Origin: Schistocephalus solidus
Taxonomy: Eukaryota > Platyhelminthes > Cestoda > Diphyllobothriidea > Diphyllobothriidae
Reading direction: 5' to 3'
Length of the DNA stretch: 64,000 bases
Assembly (NCBI GenBank): GCA_017591395.1
Contig: WEDG01002509.1
Location: 121,234-185,233, forward strand
Shown: piece after piece, positions 36,026 to 45,511 of the stretch
How the letters are laid out: each line of letters opens with the position of its first letter
How positions within the stretch are numbered: position 1 is the first letter of the stretch
The notes under the pieces: generated by a model
Databases searched by the model: none
What the model saw: the letters and a program-made list of their open reading frames with translations, nothing else
What the model was told of the DNA's origin: nothing
Position numbers and translations under genes: made by a program

Positions 36026-36215
36026 GGCTTGTAAGCCAGAAATGGCCATTCCAATCGCTCTCGTCTTTGCCAGCAATATTCAACTTCCAAGTATGCTGTT
36101 TTTGCCTGAATTCGTTGATGCACGCTCACCAATCGCTAACGGAACTCAATTGTCCCGCTCTGACTTGGGGCTCATTCTTGGGCCCTGGCAGTCTCCCTTG
36201 TCTTTGTTGACACTG
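36026..36215. repeat. Rearranged family A fragment
   Basis: 36,035-36,065 carries AAGCCAGAAATGGCCATTCC, the downstream half of the hammerhead. About 36,115-36,195 carries an inverted segment A (GATGCACGCTCACCAATCGC, then TTGGGGCTC). TCTCCCTTGTCTTTG recurs at about 36,192. The CTGATGA core is absent, so no ribozyme. Confidence 0.55.
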
Positions 36216-36634
36216 TTAATCTGCATTTACCGGAATGTTTACCATTCGGAAGTTTCAACCATGTGGCTATGCAGAAAAATTACATTCTCTTTCCACCCAT
36301 GTTTCATAGAGATAGTATTTGCGTAGGTTTTGTGTTCATTTATATTTATAGCTGCACTAATAAATCTACCGTGTTCTTTCCTGTGTCCACTGACTGGAGT
36401 CCTTTTGTAGCATTATTTAACAATTATGCATACTTGTGCCAAAGATGAGGCAAAAGTTCATGGACATTCGAGCGTAGAAGTTACTTCTGGAATTGTAAAT
36501 TGTAAGCACTACGAGCTACCAATTTAGACCTATAAATCACAGTTAGCTGCAAAACATCAGAATGTACCCGCATGATCAACTAGCCCCTTCAACTGTTTCA
36601 TAAGTCAGCAACAATTTGATACGTTTACCTCAGG

Positions 36635-36640
36635 TATAAG
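36635..36640 (+). promoter_or_regulatory. TATA-like box of secreted gene 2
   Basis: TATAAG about 57 bp before the ATG at 36,692, implying a 5' UTR of about 25 nt. Same spacing class as for secreted gene 1. Confidence 0.45.
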
Positions 36641-36691
36641 AATAAGGCTACCAAGCCGGACAGCCCATGTGCACAAAGAAGGACTGACAGC

Positions 36692-37474
36692 ATGTTCATC
36701 TTGGAGCGTGTCTGTTTGCTCGCGTGGCTTTTGAGCTCTGCCACAGGACAGCCCTACAAACCACATGCACCACGCACACCTACCACCAACTCCTACTCCC
36801 CGTCCTACGCGTCTACCCTGAAAGATGTCCAACAGGCCTGTGCTGCCTTAAACAACGTTGCCGCAGTGACGCAGACGTGGACACACTTCTCGCGTGCTGC
36901 CTACTCTACTGCGACGGAGTACGCTGATCGACAACGCACCATCGTCCGCTACGTGGACCGGGTGCTTCGAAGTTGTACTGACCACTGTCTGGTCCAGTGC
37001 AGTTCCACGACACTGGCCCGACTCTTCAAGTTTTTCTTCCTTTCTACCGTTAACATCCCACTGAGCACCGTCAATTGCTCCGTTTCGAGGAACGTGAGTG
37101 ATGCAGCAGTGTACTCGGCGGCCAAATCCGACATGAACACACATGTTATCCTGAACTTCTGGGGCGGAGGGGAGCACCTCTTCGACGATGGGTACGACGA
37201 CAAAGACCGTGAGGAGGAGAAGGAAGAAGGTGTTGCCAGAAGGAGAGGACAGGAAATCAGGGGTGCCGGTGTGCCCAGTACTACAGCCAGAACTGAAAAA
37301 TTTGTTGCAGTCTCCGAAGGAGGCCTTGCGAACAAAACCACAGTGTCTCTCAACGCCCCGACCCGGAATCGGCGTCAAGGTAGCCAACTCCATAGTCAAA
37401 AGAAGCGAGACCCTGCAGAAAAAGGGAAGATTCTTGACGAAATGTCGAGTGCCAAGAATGCATCACGAAATTAG
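36692..37474 (+). CDS. Secreted cysteine-containing protein, intronless
   Basis: Unrecognised family, 260 aa. Residues 1-20 are a clear signal peptide (MFILERVCLLAWLLSSATGQ). A Pro/Ser/Thr/Tyr-rich stretch at about 21-42 follows, then a helical region with cysteines at about 50, 95, 99, 103 and 129 (SCTDHCLVQC cluster), and an acidic patch at about 164-178 (DDGYDDKDREEEKEE). The C-terminus is basic and Ser/Thr-rich with possible basic cleavage sites (ARRRGQ, RNRRQG). N-x-S/T sequons occur at NCS, NVS, NKT and NAS. No membrane segment after the signal. The start is supported by the signal peptide and the TATA-like box. It lies alone on the plus strand, flanked by non-coding DNA. No poly(A) signal could be fixed. 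Secretion is well supported; function is unknown. Confidence 0.65.
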   Translation: MFILERVCLLAWLLSSATGQPYKPHAPRTPTTNSYSPSYASTLKDVQQACAALNNVAAVTQTWTHFSRAAYSTATEYADRQRTIVRYVDRVLRSCTDHCLVQCSSTTLARLFKFFFLSTVNIPLSTVNCSVSRNVSDAAVYSAAKSDMNTHVILNFWGGGEHLFDDGYDDKDREEEKEEGVARRRGQEIRGAGVPSTTARTEKFVAVSEGGLANKTTVSLNAPTRNRRQGSQLHSQKKRDPAEKGKILDEMSSAKNASRN

Positions 37475-39699
37475 CAACAAGATAGAGTGTGCTTTACTCT
37501 TTTTTCCCTTACTGAGGAGGTGTGGATTTTAAAATATACTGGTCTTTAGAAGCCTTGGTTCTTCTAGCGGGTCGGGAATAAGTTTTGTTTAGAGTGAGAG
37601 ACACTTCTTTCACATAACCTTCATATTTCCAGTTGTCAGGACAGTCAAGTCACATCAAGAGCAGTACGCTCTGTCAAGCCTTAGTGTCGGGGAACAAAAT
37701 AGCAAACGGTGAAGGTTAGTGCTAATAAGTGAAAATGAATAATTCTCTGCAAGACTAACCTCTTTGTTAGGCTTTTGCTCGATATTTTTCGAAGTCGAAT
37801 AGTTTGTAAACATTCATTTAAGCATACAGGCGCATATTCACACAAAGTTCGAATTGAATTTGAGTAACTGGGCAAGAATGCAATATGCGACCCGACGCAT
37901 GGAACGAAGGACTAGCTCAGCGTGTAATACGCAACCGTACTACAGGCCAACGTAATCATAACTCTATTCACTGTGCTCGTTAGGGTTACATTTCATTGTC
38001 GAGTTAGTAGGGTCGGACAGTATATTTCATTGGCCGTAGGAGGACCGAATTATCGGATCAAATGACAACTTTCGAAGCGACGACTATTAGGACGTCGCGG
38101 TGGTTTCAAAACCCATCCGTTTTACTTTGCTAATGAGAGCTCGCACAGAGCGGGCCTTATACTTATTCCCGTTAGGGGTCCTAATAAAAGTAATTCCATT
38201 CAGTTAGAAATGAGATCGCACAAAGTTGTCGGCGTGAGGCAAAGCCGCCGGATCTCGTAATCCGCACACTTGTCAGAGTACCAAACTCTTGCGTGGCCCT
38301 ACTAACCCAGCAACGAATGCTATCCCTAGCGAAAACAGTGGATTGGGTTAGGATTAGGCTGGAGTTTACTTTTATTGCATTTAGCCCCCTCCATACAAAC
38401 TCCTATTACCAGTCCCATATTACTCATGGACCTATCCTTTGTTCCCCGCGTTCTTGTCAGTAAACGTTGCAATATTGCGGTTGCAAACGACTGAAGTAAT
38501 ATCTAAATATGCGGTGATAGTGATACATTTATATCTTTATCTACTTATTTCCTTAAATGTTGTGTACATTTTGTTGCATTAAGTTTAAACTGAAATCGCA
38601 CATAAATCCTGAGTAAAGCTTAAATGCATTCAGGAACAGATCATAGTTATTTGGACTGTGACGAAATAGCCCAACACATCATGAGACAAGCACTGCTTTT
38701 CTAATCATTGCATAATTACTGAATTTGCTCGCTTAAAAGAATATATTTTTGTTTATACGACTGTCTCCTGAAATATTTTCAGTGAATTATTCTTTAAATG
38801 CTTGTTTTGAGGATGAAGTGAAAGAGAGGAGAGACTGGATACCAAAATGGCCAACCTGAAATGCGCGGCATACAAGTTCATGCAGTATCAGATCTTGAAT
38901 TCAGCCACCAATCTGTCCAGTACTTCCCCTTCGAATGCGAACAGTTTTCATTACTAATCATTTGAGATTTTGATGACAGTAACGATTATTTACTGTATTT
39001 GCCGTGGTTTGCAGTTACTGGCCGGGTAGTGGACAGTAATTTCAAGCGTTTTTAACAAACAGTTGTTAAAATTCACATTCCCACAGGATTGCTTAGGTTA
39101 AGCGTAAAACCGAAAGCCTTTTTTTCGTTCGGGACCACGAGAAGTCCAGAGACTTACCTTGATTCACTGAGATCGAAGCTTTTGTTTGTATAGGGTCAGC
39201 TGCCATCCGAAGAGCTGACAAAAACATCAGTGATCAGTTCACTGTCCAGCCCTATCTCGTCTTGTATGCTTGAAATCTTTGTAATCAGGGTTATGGAGCA
39301 TAGAAAAGCGAAAGGAGTTTTGTTTACTTTCGAGATTTAAAATAACGATATCAAATTTTATTTTTATATGCGTTCTATTACTAAAGCATATTTTGATTTC
39401 ATCGTCACTTACAAGAGGAGTTAGCCAGATTGAAACAAACTTTCGCTGATTAGACGTCTGTATTGGGTTATCGACCTCGGACAGGATGATCGCAACAGAA
39501 TGATCACCATTTATTTCCTTGGACCTCAATGGTTTAGCCGAACTTTGCCTGCTAGCCTGAACATGGTTCGTTTCGGAGCATGCTCACCTCATTCAGTTAC
39601 TTAGTGGCAACATACGCCATAAAACCGCAGTATAATTTAAGCTGATACGAATGGCGTTCACTCATTAAACGAATTGTGACTTAGTAGGAAATGCCCAGT
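37475..39699. other. Non-coding
   Basis: No supported gene. 37,900-38,460 is less AT-rich than its surroundings but has no open frame of note and no repeat match seen. Confidence 0.45.
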
Positions 39700-40175
39700 T
39701 GAGAAAGATGCGTTTGGATTTGCTGTTGTTGTTTGTTGTGTGTTGTTGCAAGGCCACCACACGCCTATTCTATTTGGCATTCCTCGTGGTCCTCACTGGG
39801 GTCTTAGTTGATGTGATGATTGCCCGAGTTGATAATGGCCGTGGTTTTATAACGATGTCAATCCTTGGCGTGACGATTACTCGGCAGGTTAGCCTGCTTT
39901 CAGCCTGCACCCGCAACCTCTCCGCGTGGCGAGTAATGTTGCCCAGACAAACTCGCAACACAGAATATGGAGGCGGACGGTTAATGCACTTGTTAGTTGA
40001 CTGTGTGACGGAGAACTAGGACTCAAGCAGCTCACGCCGTTGTCACCTCTGGTGAGAACTTCAGCCTCATGAAACTTGAAGGTGTGGCCGGGTCCTGCCA
40101 AATGAACCACGGACTGGGAGTTAGTGTACTTTTTTCTCACCACTGCTGCATGCTCGGCCATCGCGTGCACAGTAG
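39700..40175 (-). pseudogene. C-terminal fragment of a Penelope-like element (second PLE family)
   Basis: From 40,170 downward: EHAAVVRKKYTNSQSVVHLA, GPGHTFKFHEAEVLTRGDN (the late part of a GIY-YIG domain), then after a frameshift NKCINRPPPYSVLRVCLG, a typical PLE C-terminus. The 3' region resembles 9,355-9,640. The hydrophobic plus-strand frame at 39,699-40,019 is a shadow of this fragment. Confidence 0.65.
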
Positions 40176-40181
40176 TGTCCT

Positions 40182-40534
40182 AGTTTCTGTGACATAGTTG
40201 CTTCGTCCGCGAATACACCAGACTCTAGACATTTCCTGCCTTAGCACTAGGTCTTTCGGCCACATGACTTGAATCCTGATGGTTGCCTCCCGTCTGTGTG
40301 CAACTCCAACTCCGAGTTCTGCGCGGAGGCGGTTGACGGCTTCCGATACGTTCTTTACGTACGGGAGCGCTCACTAAAATTTGGGTCTGGCCGCAGTTTT
40401 ACCTTCCTTGCGTTAACGTATGCAAACGAGCGTTCCCATACGCGAAGAATGTCTTGGAAGCTGTTGCTATGCGACAGTCTGCCCAGGTGCTAAACTAGAA
40501 CTCTGTGAGTAATGGAAACGACGAATAGCACTCA
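40182..40534 (+). repeat. Inverted repeat X, left arm (353 bp)
   Basis: Reverse complement of 43,990-44,342, same length with only scattered substitutions. Both arms keep an open frame (NPDGCLPSVCNSNSEFCAEA, SFTFLALTYANERSHTR, ending LLLCDSLPRC and a stop). The product is unrecognised, and the sequence could be a transduced host fragment or an unknown part of a retroelement. Confidence 0.85.
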
Positions 40535-40748
40535 GACGAACTCAGATCACTCTTCCACTAAACGAAGCCGTGACTCATTGTGGCGTTCGTAAGCCTTCTG
40601 GGATGTCAGAGAGGCCCTTTTTAGGGAGAGTACTACTCACCGCTGATAGGGTTAAAAAGTGTCCCAAACAAATCCTGAATATCACGATATCTGTAAGTAT
40701 ACCGTGGCTGGTAGATGCAAAATGCGTGGTCGAAATACAACAACCGCG
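40533..40748 (+). repeat. Diverged LINE 5'-UTR segment, left arm of a second inverted repeat
   Basis: Reverse complement of 42,098-42,314. In this orientation it resembles the RTE-like LINE 5' UTR (CCACTAAACGAAGCCGTGAC, GTGGCGTTCG, CTTCTGGGATGTC), so it is a related subfamily. It follows repeat X without a gap and runs into PLE sequence at 40,749. Confidence 0.75.
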
Positions 40749-41095
40749 GATTGTCGCCGCCTGTCCCTTTGAAAATGGTCGAGAGTTCCTCGAGGCGATG
40801 CACTTAGATGAGTCATGCAGCAGCAGGCATATCGAGTTGGATGCAGCGTACCTAAATCTCAAGTAGAAGTGGAAGAAACTAGAACCAATCAGGACAGGCT
40901 GATATACACGACGGCCGCTCAATGGTGCCAATGTTCATGCCAGTATCGATGTTTTTCGCGTAATTAAGATGCAACATTTGCTGCCCTTCTGCGTCTGACG
41001 ACGACCCGGAGAACCGATGTTGAAAATTTACGCAATAAAGCTCCTTTTCCCATAGAACGTATTCAACTGCAACTTTATATCTTGGGATGCGTAAT
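40749..41095 (+). pseudogene. Penelope-like element C-terminus and 3' UTR
   Basis: Starts within the GIY-YIG domain (RIVAACPFENGREFLEAMHL, then HIELDAAYLNLK and a stop). The 3' region has CGTCTGACGACGACCCGGAG, GTTGAAAATTTACG and CAATAAAG, collinear with the 3' end of the longer PLE at 47,865-48,045. 5'-truncated by the junction at 40,748. Confidence 0.8.
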
Positions 41096-41096
41096 T

Positions 41097-41099
<3 letters not shown>

Positions 41100-41132
<33 letters not shown>
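41100..41132. repeat. (TA)n tract
   Basis: TA run directly after the PLE 3' end. Confidence 0.95.
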
Positions 41133-41134
<2 letters not shown>

Positions 41135-41158
41135 AAATATCAAACATATATCAGCATA

Positions 41159-41460
41159 TATCAACATATGCTACTCGTCGCTATGCGACTGCCTGTGAGT
41201 ACTCTAGTCTGAGTTCCAGGGCACTACAGAACATAAATGTTCCTTAAGCAGATCGGTGAGCCACACACTATCATCATATTCCCGATCGCAATCGACAAAG
41301 CAACGAGCCCGTGGCTCAATGGTAGAGCGTTCGACTCAAATACCAAAGGTCGCGGGTTCAAATCCCAGGTGTTCCACACTTGGGATTGGGTATGACTGGC
41401 TGATGACGGCTAATAAGCCAGAAATGGTCATTCCGGTCTCCCTTGTATTTGTCGGTTCCA
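41159..41460 (+). mobile_element. Hammerhead/tRNA-derived repeat, family A, copy 3
   Basis: Variant segment A (GCTATGCGACTGCC, CTGAGTTCCAGGGCACTACA, AAGCAGATCGGTGAGCC), tRNA-like head at 41,305-41,378 (GTGGCTCAATGGTAGAGCG, GCGGGTTCAAATCCCAGGTG), hammerhead at 41,394-41,438 and the common tail TCTCCCTTGTATTTGTCGGT. Flanked by (TA)n at 41,100-41,132 and 41,469-41,488. Confidence 0.8.
41394..41438 (+). ncRNA. Type I hammerhead ribozyme, family A copy 3
   Basis: Stem I GACTGG (41,394-41,399) with CCGGTC (41,433-41,438), one U.G. Core CTGATGA at 41,400-41,406; stem II GGCT-AATA-AGCC; GAAA at 41,421-41,424; stem III ATGGTCAT; predicted cleavage after 41,432. Outer stem I GGG/CCC and the TAT/T internal loop are intact. 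Confidence 0.8.
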
Positions 41461-41488
41461 CACTTTCAACATATATATATATATATAA

Positions 41489-41610
41489 AGAAGGTTTGTC
41501 GGAAAAATCGAGCTTTACTTGTAACTTTTCAAGCAGGTTACACCGGCCCATCGTCAGACGAAATGAAAAGTGGGAATTGGGATAATCACACTAGAGAGTT
41601 TGGTGGGGGT
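41489..41610 (+). repeat. PLE-terminus-like repeat
   Basis: Collinear with 49,301-49,430: AAGAAGG, CGTCGGAAAA or TGTCGGAAAAA, TCAAGC, GGTTACACC, CGTCAGACGAAATGA, GGGATGGTCACGCT or its variant. In both cases it lies just beyond the end of a family A element. Confidence 0.6.
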
Positions 41611-41628
41611 CAGACAGGCAGGCGTGCG

Positions 41629-41630
<2 letters not shown>

Positions 41631-41707
<77 letters not shown>
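41631..41707. repeat. (TA)n tract
   Basis: Long uninterrupted TA run. Confidence 0.95.
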
Positions 41708-41709
<2 letters not shown>

Positions 41710-41827
41710 AGGTACAGGAGCCTAAAGCTTTAAAAAATATATAGATATATACAACTTCAGTAACCTTTGCCTTTCGGCAGGCCTCTGAATGTAAGCACGC
41801 GATCTTCGAGGCATTTATACACTAAGC

Positions 41828-42075
41828 ATTACTGTGAGTGTCAGCCAACTCAAACTCGTGGAAGATTTTGCCTATCTAGGCAGCGTGCTCCCACATCCCT
41901 CCAAAATCGACTACAAAGATGCGTATCTGATCTTCAGAGCCAACCAGCCCTTCCGTCGGTTGCAAGTCTCCGTAGGGAAATTGGCATGGCCTTCATCTAA
42001 ACACCGGAATAGAGATGTACAAGGTCCTCATCTTAATGAACAGACTCGGTCTAGGAGCCCATGGGGAAGGGGAAG
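41828..42075 (+). pseudogene. LINE 3'-region fragment
   Basis: Translates to VEDFAYLGSVLPHPSKIDYK, FRRLQVSVGKLAWPS and, after a frameshift, MYKVLILMNRLG-like sequence. This is the post-RT segment of RTE-type LINE polyproteins (the family's F-x-YLGS motif). 5' and 3' ends are lost. Confidence 0.65.
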
Positions 42076-42097
42076 GGGTGTGACGGATATGGGTACA

Positions 42098-42460
42098 CGC
42101 GGTTGTTGTATTTCGACCACGCGTTTTGCATCTACCAGCCACGGTATACTTACAGATATCGTGATATTCAGGATTTGTTTGGGGACACTTTTAAACCCTA
42201 TCAGCGGTGAGTAGTACTCTCCCTAAAAAGGGCCTCTCTGACATCCCAGAAGGCTTACGAACGCCACAATGAGTCACGGCTTCGTTTAGTGGAAGAGTGA
42301 TCTGAGTTCGTCTGGACGCCTATGAGACTGCATGTCGCAGGGAAGGATGGGAAGGGAGAGGGAGCAGAAGTACCGGGTGGGGAAACACACAACAACAGCG
42401 GAGTTACGGGGGTGTGGCCGTCAGACAGAGCCTCGTTTTGTGCAGCAGTCTGCACATGCA
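42098..42460 (-). mobile_element. Diverged LINE 5' UTR, right arm of second inverted repeat plus upstream part
   Basis: 42,098-42,314 is the inverted partner of 40,533-40,748. 42,315-42,460 continues on the minus strand toward the LINE 5' end, with GTGTGTTTCCCCACCCGGTA at about 42,376-42,395 matching the family's 5' region. Confidence 0.65.
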
Positions 42461-42998
42461 CGGAGTCAATGATGTGGCCTGCTATAATCTACAAATTTGA
42501 ACCCCTAACGGGCAAATTTGAACGCCCAATGGATACACCTACACCCCAAATCCAATTAAAACATTGCGTTTTTGAATCAAACTACATGACACAGCAGGCA
42601 GTAAAACGTCAGTAAAATGTAAGAAAAGTGTTAAGATATCTGATGTTTTATGGAAACACCTGTAAAAACCACTGTATTTCACTTTTTCATTTTTATTTAT
42701 TTTAAGGAAAAATACTTGGTGTTTTTGAGCTTTTACACATTCATTTTCAGCAGGCTATTTAATTTAGGCTGCAAAGGACCGCCTGCAAACTGATTTGTTC
42801 ACACTGTTCAAGATGGACTATGCCTTACGCCTGTTCGGTAAACAAATATAAGTGTTAACGCAAGTGTAGGGCCTCGATAGCTTTGACTCTTCCAAAGGTC
42901 ACGAAGACAGAAGTACCCTATTTACACTTGTTGTATCTTACTAAGACCACTTAAATTTCGGCTCCAGTTAATGTGATCGCACTCAAGTCTACCGATGG
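42461..42998. other. Non-coding
   Basis: Nothing recognisable. Confidence 0.5.
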
Positions 42999-43061
42999 GG
43001 CCTCGTAGCTCAGTTGTCTAGAGCGTTGACTGGCGTGGGTTCGAATCCCACCAAGGCCACC
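42999..43061 (+). pseudogene. tRNA-like sequence lacking the anticodon arm
   Basis: Acceptor GGCCTCG (42,999-43,005) pairs at 6 of 7 positions with CAAGGCC (43,052-43,058), followed by A and CC. D arm is GCTC-AGTTGTCTA-GAGC (43,008-43,024) and T arm GTGGG-TTCGAAT-CCCAC (43,035-43,051). Only 10 nt lie between D and T arms, so the anticodon stem-loop is deleted. Boxes A and B of an RNA polymerase III promoter remain. It is either a tRNA pseudogene or a tRNA-derived SINE head; it is not part of the family A repeat. Confidence 0.7.
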
Positions 43062-43989
43062 GAGTATTTTACAAGTGGGTTAAACGAATTGGTCATATCT
43101 TCCAACTTGCCCTTTTAATTAATGAAAAAGAAACAGGGGAATACCGAGAAGAACGGCATTCGATAAATGATTGCAGTCAAGCAAAGAAAACGGCCGTCAT
43201 GCAACAGATTGCCCCCAGATATTAAATTTAGAAGAGGGTAACTTGCATATGGGTGTTTCATTTCAGCGTAATAGATCCAAACTGGCACCACAACTGCGTT
43301 CACCTCGAAGACAACAAAGTTAAAACTGGCAAAAGTCCATTAAATTGTCCGACCAAGGAAACTTACACAAAACCTGATTTTGGAGCAGAAATCGGTTTCA
43401 TAAACACTTTTCAACTCCACCTCTGTGTGCCAAACATCCTTAACCAAGATCTTAATTCCTCTTAAGCCCATAAATGAAGGGAAGCGTATCAGAATTAATA
43501 ACCTATATCAACCATGCGCAACAGGTGTAGAAATACATGGTTACTTAAAGCAACCCCGATACTATGGACTTCTTTTTCCAAGTATGGTAAATTATATAAA
43601 GGACAGTTATTCAGGATCCAGAACTGAGGTGAACTTGCAATTATAGTGGCACACTGACTGTTTTTCGACTGCCATTTACACACGTCCAGTAAGCGACTAA
43701 CTAATACTCACTCTAACCAATTTGCTGGCTTCATTCCAATAGGAGATTCCCCTTCATTCTTAGCTAAACAGCCATCAATCTAACGATATTTGCGTGAACT
43801 ATTAACGCTACTGAACACTGCAAAAGTTGATGACGAAGACAAAGCACGCTGAAATTCCAACTCGATATTTGATTGCCATCACCAGTCAGCAAAACGTACA
43901 TCAAGAGCAGATGGACTAGGGGTTGGAATTCGGTTTTATGTGCCAATTGTATCAACAGGTTGCTGTTGAGTTAAAACTCACCTAAGATA
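43062..43989. other. Non-coding
   Basis: Nothing recognisable. Confidence 0.5.
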
Positions 43990-44342
43990 TGAGTGCTATT
44001 CGTCGTTTCCATTACTCACAGAGTTCTAGTTTAGCACCTGGGCAGACTGTCGCATAGCAACAGCTTCCAAGACATTATTCGCGTATGGGAACGCTCGTTT
44101 GCATACGTTAACGCAAGGAAGGTAAAACTGCGGCCAGATCCAAATTTTAGTGAGCGCTCCCGTACGTAAAGAACGTCTCGGAAGCCGTCAACCGCCTCCG
44201 CGCAGAACTCGGAGTTGGAGTTGCACACAGACGGGAGGCAACCATCAGGATTCAAGTCATGCGGCCGAAAGACCCAGTGCCAAGGCAGGAAATGTCTAGA
44301 GTCTGGTGTATTCGCGGACGAAGCAACTACGTCACAGAAACT
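43990..44342 (-). repeat. Inverted repeat X, right arm (353 bp)
   Basis: Inverted partner of 40,182-40,534. On the minus strand it follows directly after the PLE C-terminal segment of 44,343-44,480. Confidence 0.85.
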
Positions 44343-45495
44343 GGGTCGATATGCCTGTTGCGGCATGACTCATCTGAGTGCATCGCCTCGAGGAACTCTT
44401 GACCATTTCGAAGGGACAGGCGGCGACAATCCGACTTTTATCCCAAGTGAAGATGCGCCCGGTGTCTAAAGTAGGCATAGCTACTTAGGCAGATGGGCCC
44501 ACCTTTTTACTGCCAACTGATGTTCATAGATGCGTGTAGAGGCGGATTTGCCTGTCTGACCACAATACACGGCATCACATGCTTCACACGGGATCTTGTA
44601 GATGACTTCTTTCTTATCCAAATAGTTGACCCTTTCCTTAGGGTGGACAAGCTGGGTACGCAAAGTAGTTTTCGGTTTTTGCGCCACATGAATTTGGTGC
44701 TTCCTTAGGTGTCTTTCGACGAGTTCAGACTTATTCATAATGTAAGGAAGGGTTCGCCATGTATTTTTTTTGGGACTGGGAAGAGCTTCTTGGTTACTTT
44801 TCATTTGACCTCTGTCCTCTCAAGCATCGGCGTACAAAATCCTTTGGGTACCCGTTCTGCGAAAATAATTCACACAAGTAATTCAAATCAATTCGATAGC
44901 CCTCTTCGTCGGAGCAATGTGTTTTTGCTCGACTGAGTAGACTGCTGACAGAACTCCGTTTGTGAGCGATAGTCTGATTGCTCTGATAAGGCAGAATGAC
45001 TTTGGCATAAGTTTCCTTTGGATAAACCGATGTGCGTAAGGTTCCATCGGTCTTTCGTTGTACGAGAACATCCAGGAATAGGAGTTTATTGTCAACTTCC
45101 TTTTCGAGTGCGAATTGGATTCCCGGGGTTGTGGAGTTGATGGTGTTATGGAGCCTTTTCTGTTGGTCCTTTTTAACGACAACAAATGTGTCGTCTAAAT
45201 AAAGCAGCCGTAATTTGGGCTTAACTTACGGAAGAGCCGTGTCCTCGAGTTTCTGCATTGTGATTTTGGCAAGAAAACCAGAGATGGGTGACCCCATTGG
45301 AGCTCCTTAAAGTTGCTTATAGCATTTTCGGTCGAATGAAAAGTAAGTTTCTAAACATAGGTCCATGCGTTCGAATACGGCCGCTGCTGGAACATCCGTA
45401 TCGTGGGACAACATAAGTTCCTCTGTATATTGTTTGCTAGGGCTAACGGTATAGACGTGAAGAGGGAAACGACATCGATGGAAACCATTATTTAA
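44343..45495 (-). pseudogene. Penelope-like element, 5'-truncated
   Basis: Reads from about 45,495 down. Reverse transcriptase motif VSIDVVSLFTSIPLALA comes first, then a frameshift to DLCLETYFSFDRKCYKQL, where a stop replaces the Lys of the plus copy, and MGSPISGFLAKITMQKLE. After a break come the connector (SELVERHLRKHQIHVAQKPK) and the GIY-YIG domain (VIYKIPCEACDAVYCGQTGK, STRIYEHQLAVKR). It continues to RIVAACPF and the REFLEAMHSDES-like end near 44,345. Multiple frame breaks. It meets the plus-strand PLE head to head near 45,500. Confidence 0.85.
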
Positions 45496-45511
45496 TCTGT
45501 CAAGATTGTGA

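Noticed and set aside
37915..37960. TAGCTCAGCGTGTAATACGC, a box-A-like string
   Set aside because: No box B or cloverleaf partner downstream.
39699..40019. Hydrophobic plus-strand frame with a signal-like N-terminus
   Set aside because: It is the antisense of a Penelope-like C-terminal fragment whose motifs (HAAVVRKKYTNSQSVVHLA, PPPYSVLRVCLG) are clear on the minus strand.
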